Below, in pieces: positions 33,165 through 43,900 of a stretch of DNA of 64,000 bases; within the stretch, counting starts at the first letter, position 1, and each line of letters starts with the position of its first letter. The notes below the pieces were generated by a model. It saw only the letters and a program-made list of their open reading frames with translations, was not told the origin of the DNA and did not search any database. The stretch covers positions 301,425 to 365,424 of the forward strand of contig JANEZZ010000972.1 in the NCBI GenBank assembly GCA_026122225.1, in the 5' to 3' direction. This DNA is from Heloderma charlesbogerti (taxonomy: Eukaryota > Chordata > Lepidosauria > Squamata > Helodermatidae). Made by a program: the position numbers and the translations under genes.

Positions 33165-33690
33165 AAGGAGCCCTGTTTAAAATGCTGGCTTTGAATGACT
33201 TAAATGGTTTGGGACCAAATTACTTAAAGGACGGCCTTCATCCATGTCAGCCTGCCTGCACTTTAAGATCAGCAAAAGAAGCCCTTCGCATCTGCCGACC
33301 TATGAAGGCAGTTACATGGGTGACTACACAAGAGAGGGCCTTTTCTGCAGTGGCCCCACAGCTCAGGACTAAGTTGCCATTGGGGGTCCACAAGGCCCCA
33401 TCATTGTAGACTTTTAAGAAGGCCCTATTTTACTCTGGCCTTCCCCTGATTATGTTTTGCTAGCTTGGGTTGTAGCTCCAGTTATCTCTTGTAAGGTTTA
33501 TTTTATGCTGGTGTTCACTGTTGGTTTGTTTAGAATGTTTGCTATTGTTGCTGTTTTTACAATGTCTTTTTTTTTACACTGTTTTTACTTCTGTATCGGT
33601 TTTTATTATGTGTTTTATTGCTGAATGCTGCCTTTTGAGGGTTCCTGCCCTGAAAGATGGCCAAGAAATATTTTAAATAAATAAATGAAA
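33165..33690 (+). repeat. L2-like LINE, 3' end
   Basis: It contains the end of the reverse transcriptase ORF (MLALNDLNGLGPNYLKDGLH near 33182) and the tail GTTCCTGCCCTGAAAGATGG ending in an AAATAAATAAATG run. The same protein segment occurs at 63000-63090. Confidence 0.75.
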
Positions 33691-34480
33691 TTATTTGCTA
33701 AACATGTAATTCTCTAATGTCTTTCATATATTCTATGTTTCAGCCTAATAAATTCCCCCCAAATCTGATAACGCTATTTCTTGCTGAGTAACGGCAGTAA
33801 AATAATGACTTGCCCTATCTTCTTCCGCTTTTGTCTAATCGCTTTTGTAGATTGTTCTTCTTATTCACATGAAATGAGGCCTTGAGCTCCTGATTAGTCA
33901 ATTTTGCCTTCAAGGACTTGTCTTCGTTCCAGGTTACGAAGAAAATCTATTCCACTGCTGTACTTTTGATTCACTGTCTAGGAAATAATGATTTCTCTCC
34001 TAGCCCATAATCACCTCCATCATCAAGGGAAGTTGTATTATCACTGTTAAAAGAGAAGTGAGGTCCTGGTTAGTCTCTTCTAAAATATTATCATTAGGCT
34101 TAAGCGTGTTAATAAATGTCAGTGGTTCGGGTACTTTTTCTTTTTTCGAGGTTGTTAGACTCCAACCAGAGACCTTAAGGAGAAAGAAGGGGAAGAAGAA
34201 AGAAGAGGGAAAGAGATTCACAAGTGCAAGAAGAAAGCGATTCCAGACAGCGTGAAACAAAAGTGAAACAGCGTTCCCGTTTGTTCGCTCCCACCAAATT
34301 TGTCTCTACCCAGTTCAAGAGTAACACCTCTGTTCAGGTCAGCGATTCATTAAAATGCAATCAAGTTGTGTCATTTCTGGAAGTTGAGATGTACCCCCTT
34401 GGGGAAAAAAGAACAGCTCGCCTCAGAAGATCCCTCATTAAGGGGAACCATCAAATGGCCATTGAAGTCCACAGGAGCAT
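33691..34480. other. Repeat-poor DNA, candidate conserved non-coding segment
   Basis: No transposon or gene is recognised over about 800 bp. 33840-34120 has long stretches of balanced composition free of repeats. Conservation is untested. Confidence 0.35.
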
Positions 34481-35599
34481 TTCCATAGACTTCAATGGGA
34501 TTTAAGAACGGTCCGATCATACGCCACTGCAAAAGTGTGCGGCGTTTTGAAACCCAGTTCTGTGACATGCAAGTGCTTCATTCGGAGACCAGAGGAGACG
34601 TCTGACTGATGAAATCCCTTCAAATCCCTCCTGGCCTGATTCTGACGGCCTGTCTGCAATGGGCGTTTACCCCGAGTTACTACTGAATGGAAGTTGAATT
34701 TCGGACTTGCAGCATCTATAACTGAAGACATTGGGGAAGCAAGCGATGTCAGTGTCCCCAGAAGCTGCCTTTCTACACAGTTTGCATTGCATTGCTATGA
34801 AGAAGTGCACATGGTCCTGGGTGAGTTCAGTATGGTGCAAAATGGAGATGGAACACTTTGGCAATCAGCAACTGGAAGACCCAGGGAAAAAATCTGGCCT
34901 GCTGCTGCATCATAGCTGGCTTCTCGGTTGCCCATGTAGAGGCAAGCAAAAGCACGGTGAGTTAGTGGTAACTCCCCAGTGGGATTCGTTGGCTGTCTCC
35001 TTCGGGAGAAAATGTCACCCAGGTTCATCTCACTTCGTGGCTTCCTCTGGGGTACTTTCTTGGACTCTGTCACAGTAGATCTCTGTTGCCTGGTGTTTTT
35101 CCTTCCCCTTCTTTTGGCTGCCTTTTCCTTCTGAATAGCAGCCAGGACTTGCAGGGGTAGCACAGCGGGAAGACGCAAGGAATGGGGTGGACACAATCTG
35201 TTCTGTGGCCAGAACAATCTGCAGATCAGTGGAAGTTCTGCTTTTGTGAGTTGCCCTCTTTACCATCAACCAGTCGTTCTCATTCCCCCGCGCCCCTGCC
35301 AGGCCCCCTGCGCATTCTCCTGGCTCCTCCCATCAGAGAGAAGAGCCTTGGACTTGGACCGTGTCATCAAATGCTGAGGGCTAGAAGAGACTGCCTTAAA
35401 CGCATCTACATATCCCTGATAGGCTTCTGTTGTATTTTTGTGATAGATCTTAGTTGTTGTAATCCACTTAGGGAGCCACTGTTGGCTTGAAAAGTGGGGT
35501 ATAAAATGCAATCCATATGCAAAATAAGAACCAAACTGCGTTTTACATCAAGGGGGAAATTTTGGGGGGGAGGGGGTGTTTGCATGCCCTCAGAAGAAC
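34481..35599. other. Unassigned, with a LINE tail at 35440-35515
   Basis: GGAGCCACTGTTGGCTTGAA...GTGGGGTATAAAATGCAATC at 35440-35515 is a LINE-type 3' tail. The longer frames at 34731-35217 on both strands are not recognised as any protein. Confidence 0.4.
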
Positions 35600-35861
35600 T
35601 CCAAAGTTACACAGCCCTGACGAACAGACATCACTCAGGAACTAACTTTTGTATATGTGTGTGGAACAGGGCCTTTTTGACAGTAGCCCCCAAATCATGG
35701 AACTCCCTCCCTAGCAGAGAAGTTATCTCTGCCTCCTCTCTGTTGATGTTGAGATGGAAGAAAAGACTGCTTTTCTAGAGGGCCTTTGGTTTTAAGAGAA
35801 GGCTCTGTTACATCCTGCCTCATTTGTGCTGCTTTGCTTTGATTTTGTGAGCCACCTTGGA

Positions 35862-35896
<35 letters not shown>

Positions 35897-35940
35897 GTGT
35901 ATGGCAGGATATAAATATGACCAATAAATAAATATGTGTC
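35600..35940 (+). repeat. L2-like LINE 3' end with internal (TG)n
   Basis: AACTCCCTCCCTAGCAGAGA (NSLPSRE) is the C-terminal ORF motif. GAGCCACCTTGGAAG, a (TG)n run at 35862-35894 and GGATATAAATATGACCAATA follow. The TG run interrupts the tail. Confidence 0.65.
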
Positions 35941-36908
35941 CTCATTGCTTTAGTGGCACTGCCTCTCACACAAAAGCCACCACACATCTAAAAGAAAACC
36001 CTTTTAGATACTTGACACAAACAGAAGATTTTATATTGTTATGTTTTTCAACTCCATCTAACGGTTGGCGTCCTTTTTCATATCACTTCAACCTAGCTTT
36101 TGGGTTTTCTCCCTTTTTTCACCCTGTAGGGGTTAGTATTTTTTCTGAGATCATAAATATTTTTAAAGTATGTGGACTTTTCATGTCCTTTGTCTGCCAA
36201 TCACTTTTGTTATTTCAAGCTGGACCTGGATATTGTTATTTTACTGGAGGAACAAAAAATAATGATAAAATCACCCCCCTCCTTAAAAAAAAAAAACGAC
36301 TTTGAAAAATAAAACACTGTGAACTGAAACAGCTTCCATTTATTTAAAAGTTTAAGTTTTACTTTCATCAATTTATAATCAGAGTTCCTCCAGTATGTTT
36401 GATTTGTGACAAATAAGGATAAAAGTCATGTGCCCCCCCCCTTTGCTAATGAGATGATAAAACAGCAGGGTTCAAGTTTTTAATTTCTGGAGGCTACGTG
36501 TTGGAGAGGTACCAAGTGATATTTTCTACTGCATGTCTAAGTTGTAACTTCAGGCTTACGACAGTCCTGCTGTGTTCCTCTGCCTTTGATGCTCACTCAT
36601 CTTTGTCTCCTGAGAATATACCAAAAAAAAAAAAAAAAAGAGCCTGGATTGGGGGGGTGGGGGGGTTACAATTATTGCCATAACCTACTACAGGTTCTAG
36701 TGCCATTCCATCACCTCTCTGCAAGGGGTCTTCTCTGTCTTTATGCTGTCTGTTATACTGGAAAGGAAAATGGGATGATTAGAGTCATCCTGAACCACGA
36801 AAGAGTAGAAACAGTTCACTATTGTCAGCGCCAGGAGTTGTGCCAAGGGGCCAGAACCAAAGGGGCACAGGGTCTGAAACATACACAAACCAGAGACAGG
36901 AAGACCTT
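35941..36908. other. Unassigned intergenic DNA
   Basis: Homopolymer runs (A at 36285 and 36621, C at 36433) are the only notable features. No gene is called. Confidence 0.4.
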
Positions 36909-37175
36909 GGGTAGTATCCAACGGTGTCATTCTGCAAACTCGAATAGCACTAGCGGAGCTCTGCTGAACCTTTCCATTGTGCAAGCAGTGGTCCGTTACA
37001 CGTGTGCAATGGGTTGCACAGCGGGTTGCACAAGCATAATGCACAACTGCTTGCACAACCGTGCTTGCGCAAATGTAACCTTAGTTGGGGCCTTCTTTTG
37101 CGCATACTTCAGAACCTAGTTTTCGCTAGGACAACATCATTTTCACTAATGGAGTGACACAGTTGGATAGTGCCC
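36909..37175. repeat. Foldback element
   Basis: GGGTAGTATCCAACGGTGTC at the left pairs with GACACAGTTGGATAGTGCCC at the right. The interior has TTGCACAA and GTTGCACA palindromic words. The target duplication is not resolved. Confidence 0.6.
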
Positions 37176-37830
37176 AGAGATGCTTAGGCTAAGTGCCAGC
37201 CCAAACAGGAAGCCTTTTAGAGGCCTTCCCATCTAGGAAGGCCAAATGGTCAACCTGGCTGGGCAGGGCCAGTCCAAAGACTAAGAAGACTTCAGTGTCC
37301 AAGAAATCACTCTGGACTGTAACTTTGATGGGAAACAGCTGCACACAGAATGGAGGTTTGTGATTCAGTCCCCAGTGGCTCTGACAGATGTATACCAAAG
37401 GCTGTTGGGAGGAGACACCCATGTCAACTAAGGGTCAGGATCTAGAGGCAATTCTGTTCTAGGGCAGTGTGTGCTGGGGGAAGCGAGCTGGTTCTTAGTC
37501 CAAGTGGTCCAGAAGCAGTGGACAATCCAAAACAGGCAGAGGTCAGATCCAAGGCAGCAATCCGGAAAAAGGAGCAAGAGCTTAGACGAGACAGATTGTT
37601 CAGCTTAAGGTAGCAAGCTCTGCGGTGAGGGGTGCTCTCAGACAAGGCTTTTATCCTGCAGTCGTCCTGCCTCAACCATGGAATGTTAGTGGCATGGGTG
37701 CTCAGATAACATCACCTTCCATTTGTAATCCTCCCGTGGTTTTGCACTGCTTCTTCTGTCTTTTTCTTATCAGAAAAATATTGGTTAAGGAGGGAAAGAT
37801 GAAATAGGGACACCACACCTTTTGGTTGGT
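37176..37830. other. Unassigned intergenic DNA
   Basis: Weak resemblance to 40800-40980 in CCAGC/GGAAGCCTT phrases. No gene is called. Confidence 0.35.
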
Positions 37831-38236
37831 ACATAAGAATATGAGAAGAACCATGTTGAATTAGAACAAAGGCCTGTCTAGGTCAGCAGTCTGTTCATAC
37901 GGTGGCCAATCAAATGCCTATGGGAAGCCCACAATAGGACATGAATGCAGTAGAACCCTTCCACTTCTGTTCCCCAGCACCTGATAAACTGACATACGGA
38001 GGCATATTGCCTCCAGACTGTACTGGAGGTAATATATCAACATCATGCCTAGTAGCTGTTAATAGCCTTATCCCCCATGAATTTGTCTAATCCCTTTTTA
38101 AAGCCATCCAAATTGGTGGCCATCACTACGTCTTGGGTTAGCAAAATCCATCGTTAGCTCTGTGCTGTGTGAAGAAGTCCTTCTTTTATCTGTCCTAAAT
38201 CTCCCACTATTCAGCTTCATGGGATGACCCTGGGTT
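37831..38236 (-). mobile_element. CR1 subfamily-a tail, split by a younger CR1
   Basis: The segment from ACATAAGAATATGAGAAGAA to GGGTTCTAGTATTCTAGTA is subfamily-a CR1 in minus orientation. It resumes at about 38796-38850 (CCTATCCACTTTTTCCACAC, GTGCATGG) after the + strand CR1 at 38237. Confidence 0.8.
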
Positions 38237-38795
38237 CTAGTATTCTAGTATCACGCGAAGTACTAGTTTCCCTCTACTCAGCACTGGTTAGGCCACATCA
38301 TGAGTACTGCGTCCAGTTCTGGGAACCACACTTTAAGAAGGATGCAGACAAACCGGAGAGGGTTCAGAGGAGGGCAACGAAGATGATCCAGGGACTGGAA
38401 ACAAAGCCCCATGAGGAGAGACTGCAAGAACTGGGCATGTTTAGCCTTGAGAAGACTGAGGGGAGATAGGATAGCGCTCTTCAAGTACATGAAAGGTTGT
38501 CACAGAGAGGAAGGCCAGCATCTCTTCTCGATCATCCCAGAGTGCAGGACACAGAAGAATGGGCTCAAGTTACAGGAAGCCAGATTCCAGCTGAACATCA
38601 GGAAAAACATCCTGACTGTTAGAGCAATATGACAATGGAACCAGTTACCTAGGGAGGTAGTGGGCTCTCTCACACTGGAGGCATTCAAGTTGAAGCTGGA
38701 CAGCCACCTGTCAGGGATGCTTTGACTTGGATTCCTGCATTGAGCAGGGGGTTGGATTTGATGGTCTTGTAGACCCCTTCCAACCCTACTGTTCT
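38237..38795 (+). mobile_element. CR1-type LINE, subfamily b, nested
   Basis: The ORF end reads [20 protein letters not shown] and [20 protein letters not shown] near 38275-38410, a classic CR1 reverse transcriptase C terminus. The 3' tail CCAACCCTACTGTTCTATTA follows. It is inserted in the older subfamily-a copy. Confidence 0.88.
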
Positions 38796-38850
38796 ATTAT
38801 GGCAGAGGCCTATCCACTTTTTCCACACCGTGCATGGCTTTAGGAGCCCT

Positions 38851-39138
38851 CTAACTGGAAGCACCATAGGGTTCTATAGGGCTCATTTGCATTCATATAG
38901 GAATTGCAAGAATCAAGAGGGCATTTCCACACAACAGACTTCAACTGGTTTAACAGGCATTCCCTCTTTACAGGGAAAACTGGGAATTGTAGTTCTGTGG
39001 GGACATGGCTAGAACCAAACCACAGTATCCAGAATCCTTTGGAGAAAGCCATGGGAGTTAAAACTGATATACATTTATAATGTAAATAGGTCTACAAACT
39101 TGGCTTTAAATATGGCTTAAGTAACATGTTGATTTCTT
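38851..39138. other. Unassigned intergenic DNA
   Basis: Nothing recognised. Confidence 0.4.
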
Positions 39139-39182
<44 letters not shown>

Positions 39183-39210
39183 CCTACCTACCTACCTACC
39201 TACCTACCTA
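39139..39210. repeat. Compound (TCTA)n/(CCTA)n microsatellite
   Basis: About ten TATC units pass directly into seven TACC units, a T-to-C variant array. Confidence 0.97.
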
Positions 39211-39954
39211 TGTATCATCCCAAGTGTGAAATGTTTCGGAAGGAGCGGGAATAGGAAGATGTTAGGGAGAGTATAAGTATAAGTGATACTTGAGAATTAT
39301 TCAGCTAATACTAATATGTGACTAAATCAGGATTGCCCTCAATACATTATGTAATGGACCGTGAAATGAAATGGAGCACAAAACCTAAATATAATCAAAA
39401 CAGCAGGAATTACTCTGTCTCTAATGATCCATTCACTGAAGTATTTTAACATGTTCAAAAGTTGTTTGTGAAATGCGTAAGCAGACACAACAGATCATTC
39501 CAATCCAGTTCATTATATCTTTAGAAACATTTTACACAGATTTAATAGTATTGAGGGTTGCGCTGATTATAAAAACTTGTAATGGATTATCTAGTTTTGG
39601 CATGTGCCAATCTAATATTGGGTCAACTCCTGCTAAAAATGAAACAGATCACTAAACCACTGTCAGTGACTAGTTTGGTCAGAGGGCTGCTTTGAAAAAG
39701 GAAAGAAGACTGGTGACCCATACAGTAGGTTTCATCCACAGCTCCCCATCCACGGCTACCAGTGACTGATCAGCAATTCCCCTTTTTTGCCTCTGGCTTG
39801 GCAATTGGGAGGGTCCGGGCATCACCCTCAAATGGGATGAATTTGGCCTGAAAGATCTCCGCTTTCAGATCTCGTCTCAAAGGCTCATGACCAGACCTAG
39901 AGGTCTGTGATGTTCCCAGGCAAAGCAATGTATGGAAAGGATCCGATGTGAAGG
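39211..39954. other. Repeat-poor unassigned DNA
   Basis: No transposon or exon is recognised. 39240-39660 is AT-rich and repeat-free. Confidence 0.4.
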
Positions 39955-39962
39955 CCCTTGTG

Positions 39963-40562
39963 CAGAGCTGGCCTCAATTTTCTGAGGGCCCTTGGGCAAG
40001 ACACCCTCCATGGGCCCCCTCCCTCAGTGGGTCTGCCTTCTCACTTGCTGCTGTTGCTCCTTACCCTCCTTCTCATCATTGCTACCGCTTGCTTGCTGGA
40101 CAGGCAGAGAGCATGTAGGCAGTGCCATTTCCTACTGCTTCTCCTTCTCACCACCACTATTGTCTGGGCCAGAATGGGAGGCGGGTGAAGAACAAGCACG
40201 TTGCAATTATCATCATCACCGTCGCATTTACATCCTGCTTTTTTTTCCTCTTGCAAGGAAGCCGAGGCGGCTTACATTACCCTCCTCCTCTCCATGTTAT
40301 CCTCACAACAACAACCCTGTGAGGTAGGTTGGACCGACAGTCAGTGACTGGCCCAAAGTCACCCTGTGAGTTTCGTGGCCAAGTGGGGACTAGAACGTGG
40401 ATCTTCCGTGTCACAGGCCAGCACTCTCACCACTACAGCACACTGGCTCTCTTCAGTAATGAAGAGGAGGGGCAAGTCCAGGAGGCTCTTGTCAGCGGGC
40501 CCCTGCTAGGGCGTGGGCCCTTGGCAAGTGCCCAACCATGTCTAACTTTGACGCCAGCCCTA
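39963..40562. mobile_element. hAT-like MITE, family H4, carrying a SINE
   Basis: Ends are CAGAGCTGGCCTCAA and TTGACGCCAGCCCTA. The perfect 8-bp duplication CCCTTGTG lies at 39955-39962 and 40563-40570. A minus-strand tRNA SINE (40196-40450) makes up much of its length, so the original element was about 345 bp. Confidence 0.85.
40196..40450 (-). mobile_element. tRNA-derived SINE nested in H4
   Basis: In reverse complement it holds GAGAGTGCTGG...GTGACACGGAAGATCC, CTGACTGTCGGTCCAACCTA, CTCACAGGGTTGTTGTTGTG and a tail GGATGTAAATGCGACGG. This is the same SINE family as 6096. Confidence 0.85.
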
Positions 40563-40570
40563 CCCTTGTG

Positions 40571-42790
40571 CCAGTAGTACATGTCACAAACCCCCAAGTG
40601 GTCCTAACTGCAGTTTGATCTGGCACTGCTGAAGTTTGCAAGGCCTTGCACAAGAGAGGCATGCTAGAGCGCTCCAAGTTCTGCAGGGCTTCAGTGGCAC
40701 AAATGATGGCTGGAAAATTGCAAGCTCTTGCCAAGCCTGAACTAGGAATTGTAGCAGGGTTCAAGCCAAGGAACGATGCAAACAGTCAGAACAAGCCAGG
40801 AATGACTATAATTGCCTGAGTAAGTCCCACCCTAAATAGGAAGCCTTCATAGCTCTTGCTGTTCAGGAGAACTGATGGCCAGCTTGGGTGAGCAGAGAGA
40901 CTTCAACCTTTGACAGGGCAGATCCACACAGAGCCATGGGGTTCGACCCCCAACAGCTCTTGACACATCTATACCCCACGTTACACCTATCAGATCTCGA
41001 GATGGCCTTTGGTAGAGTTGGTAGCTATAGATGTTCCTTTAATGAGTATCGGCAGCTAGGAGATGCTTGTTTAAATGAGTGTTGATGGCTTCTGATGGCT
41101 GGTGGCTAATAGTGATTGAACATACCCATTCAGTCTGGTTTTGAAAGTAGCCTGTGAAGAGGACAAAAGGTTGAGATTTGCCGTTGGTGAGCAGCTTTGG
41201 GGGCAGGATCTGTCTCTATGTAGCTAAATGGGACCATCCACACACAAGACAGAAGTATCAGCAGACAGGGGCAAAGAATCTCTGAAGTTTGCAGAAGCAC
41301 AAAAACATCTTAAGACATCCCCCCCACAAAAAAACCACAACCCAATGAGGACTGAACATGCTCAGTGGTCATGGAATTTTGGTTGACAGTAAGGGGGCAG
41401 TAAATTGGGAGGGGAAAACAGAATGGAGTGTCTTGGATAAGGGCATGGCTGACTGGAAGGAACCCTGAACAAGAGCGGTCCACGCTGCAGCAATTTATTG
41501 CAGCTCCTACTTGTAAGGTCTATTTTCAAAGACCCCCCCTCCTTTTTTTTTTTTAACATTAAGCTCATCTTTCGGAAAAGGGCTTAAGTGTTACCCATAA
41601 GCATAGCTTTCTTTTTTTTAAAAAAGTATTATTATAATTATTACAATAACTTAGATAATCACCAGCCATATTTCTATTTTGTAAAGAAAGGGGAAGGGTG
41701 GAACTGGGTTGAGCTTTGAACTCTTCTCCCACTCACCCATCCACCCCCACCCCTTTCCAATTTCATCTTTGGATCTCAGTTGAAAAGGGTTCTTTCTCTC
41801 CCCCAACCCCAATTCCTCCTTTGCGTTTAAAATGGATGTTTCATACCGCTTGATCAGTGTTAGTATGGAATACCAGCCGCTCTGAGCTGAGCACTCAGCT
41901 TGAAACCTGCGGATTATTCATCAACTACCCCAGCAGGGGGGAGCGTTTCTCACTTTCCTTGTATAACCTCCAAAAGTGTTCAGAGTTGCTTTTTAAGTTA
42001 TCCCCCCTCCTCACTTTCCTTTTTCACAAAGTTCCCCCCCTCCTCTCTCTGTGCCCTCTCCCTCCCCTTTCCCCCAATGCAAAGGCTACTAGAACAGTGC
42101 ACAAAACTGAGCCACATTCACCATTTGCCTGCCAGGCTAACACAGCTCTTTGACACGAAAGCTGTTGGAATGACACCATCCAGAAGGGATAAAAATGCAT
42201 CGCCTCTTTGAATGTTCCTGATGAAGTACTATGTTTCTTGGCTTTCAAACCCACCACCACAACTAACCGAGTGAATGGACGAAATTTGGGGATGAAATTG
42301 CCTTTTCTAACTCAAGAAACAGCTCTGCCCCCATATCAGGGTGGCTACATATTTTCTGTTTTTAAAGAGCATCCTTTTCCTTTGGGGGTTGTTGCTGAAT
42401 AGTTACACCATAGCCATTATGTTGAATTCTGCAATTGCAACTAAAATTATTAATGTCTTTTTGAAAACCAATATTTAGTCTAAACAGGAGTTGGTAGAGA
42501 GCTAGAAACCTGAGTGTCTGTTTAGCAAGATTTTGACGTGGTTTTGGTTTTTCACAGTTGTAAAAATGTACTACAAAGTAGAAGTCCATCCCCTCAGACA
42601 CATGCTTTGTTCAAAGTGCATAATATTTTCAGGAGCCACATACAGGGATGTTACAAGCATTTTGATACTTCAAAAACTCAAGAGTTATCAATGGTATAAA
42701 AATAGGTTACGACATGGTGTCTAGGATAAATAGAATGTCAAAAAAGGAAGGAGATTCTTGCCTCCCCCCCCCCACTCCAGTTTACTACAT
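40571..42790. other. Unassigned intergenic DNA
   Basis: About 2.2 kb without a recognised gene. Homopolymer T and A runs lie near 41540-41640 and C-rich runs near 41760-42070. 42160-42720 is repeat-poor. Confidence 0.4.
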
Positions 42791-42804
42791 CTTGGGCATC
42801 TCTA

Positions 42805-43140
42805 AAAAGGTAAAGGTGTCCCCAACCAGTCGTGTCCGACTCTAGGGTGCGGTGCTCATCCCCGTTTCTAAGCCAAATACCAACGTTGTCCGAAGACGCT
42901 TCCGTGGTCATGTGGCTGGCATGACTGAACACCAAGGTGCACGGAACGCTGTTACCTTTCCCGCCGAGGCGGCACCTATTTATCTACTTGCAATTTCTTG
43001 CTTTCGAACTGCTGGGTTGGCAGGAGCTGGGACTGAAGACAGGAGCTCACTCCGTCACGCAGCACTCGGGTCTCGAACTGCTGTCCTGCCGACCTTCCGG
43101 TCTGCAGTTCAGTGTCTTAACCACTAAGCCACCGTGGCCC
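42805..43140 (-). mobile_element. Sauria-type SINE with 14-bp target duplication
   Basis: The minus strand opens with a tRNA-like head (GGGCCACGGTGGCTTAGTGG) and ends with a Bov-B-like tail whose + strand reads AGTCGTGTCCGACTCTAGGG. CTTGGGCATCTCTA flanks it perfectly at 42791-42804 and 43141-43154. The perfect duplication and intact boxes point to a young insertion mobilised by Bov-B. It sits at the left edge of repeat R43. Confidence 0.9.
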
Positions 43141-43154
43141 CTTGGGCATCTCTA

Positions 43155-43900
43155 CACCAGCCTAAAATCCTGCATTTAAAATGGGGCTTTCTGCTTCTGT
43201 TTTAAATGCTTCTGTCACAACGACTCCCTTTTTCACCCGCTTCCTTTCCCCCCTCCCCTTTCCCCCTCCTTCTCCCAGATACATACAAGATCACAAGGAC
43301 TCCCTTTTTCACCCGCTTCCTTTTCCCCCTCCCCTTTCCCCCTCCTTCTCCCAGATACATACAAGATCACAACGACTCCCTTTTTCACCCGCTTCCTTTT
43401 CCCCCTCCCCTTTCCCCCTCCTTCTCCCAGATCCATACAAGATCACAACGACTCCCTTTTTCACCCGCTTCCTTTTCCCCCTCCCCTTTCCCCCTCCTTC
43501 TCCCAGATCCATACAAGATCACAACGACTCCCTTTTTCACCCGCTTCCTTTTCCCCCTCCCCTTTCCCCCTCCTTCTCCCAGATCCATACAAGATCACAA
43601 CGACTCCCTTTTTCACCCGCTTCCTTTTCCCCCTCCCCTTTCCCCGTATCTGAGTCTTCCATTATCTTTCATTGATCTCACTCCTCTTCTTGCCGCGTTT
43701 ACTCTTTTCACAAGAGGACACTCAAGCGAAACGCAACAGGGCAGTTGGATTGCTCATTAACTGCGATCTATTTAAAAACAGAACAAAGGGCATTTAATGC
43801 AGGAGACACCCTGGAGGGACACAGCGTCAGGTAAAGAGCCCGCAAACCTCTGTGAAGGAGCACTCTCAATCTCAGGATAAAAGCTCCGTGGGAAGAAAAC
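43155..43900 (+). repeat. Dispersed repeat R43, copy 1 (expanded)
   Basis: CACCAGCCTAAAATCCTGCA, GGGCTTTCTGCTTCTGTTTT, the 76-bp array, then GAGTCTTCCATTATCTTTCA and AAAGAGCCCGCAAACCTCTG occur in the same order as in 46218-46640. The class is unknown. Confidence 0.75.
43216..43645. repeat. 76-bp tandem array, 5.6 units
   Basis: Units begin CACAACGACTCCC at 43216, 43292, 43368, 43444, 43520 and 43596, exactly 76 bp apart. Units differ only at scattered sites (ACATAC versus CCATAC). Because 76 is 1 mod 3 and the unit is stop-free, long overlapping frames appear on both strands and are not genes. Confidence 0.97.

Noticed and set aside
36586..37119. 177-codon + frame
   Set aside because: It starts in a poly-A run and crosses a foldback element. 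No protein resemblance.
43181..43760. Long overlapping frames (164 and 184 codons +, several 67 codons -) with repeated peptides
   Set aside because: They arise from the 76-bp tandem array, whose stop-free unit shifts frame every copy. No start context or family match.
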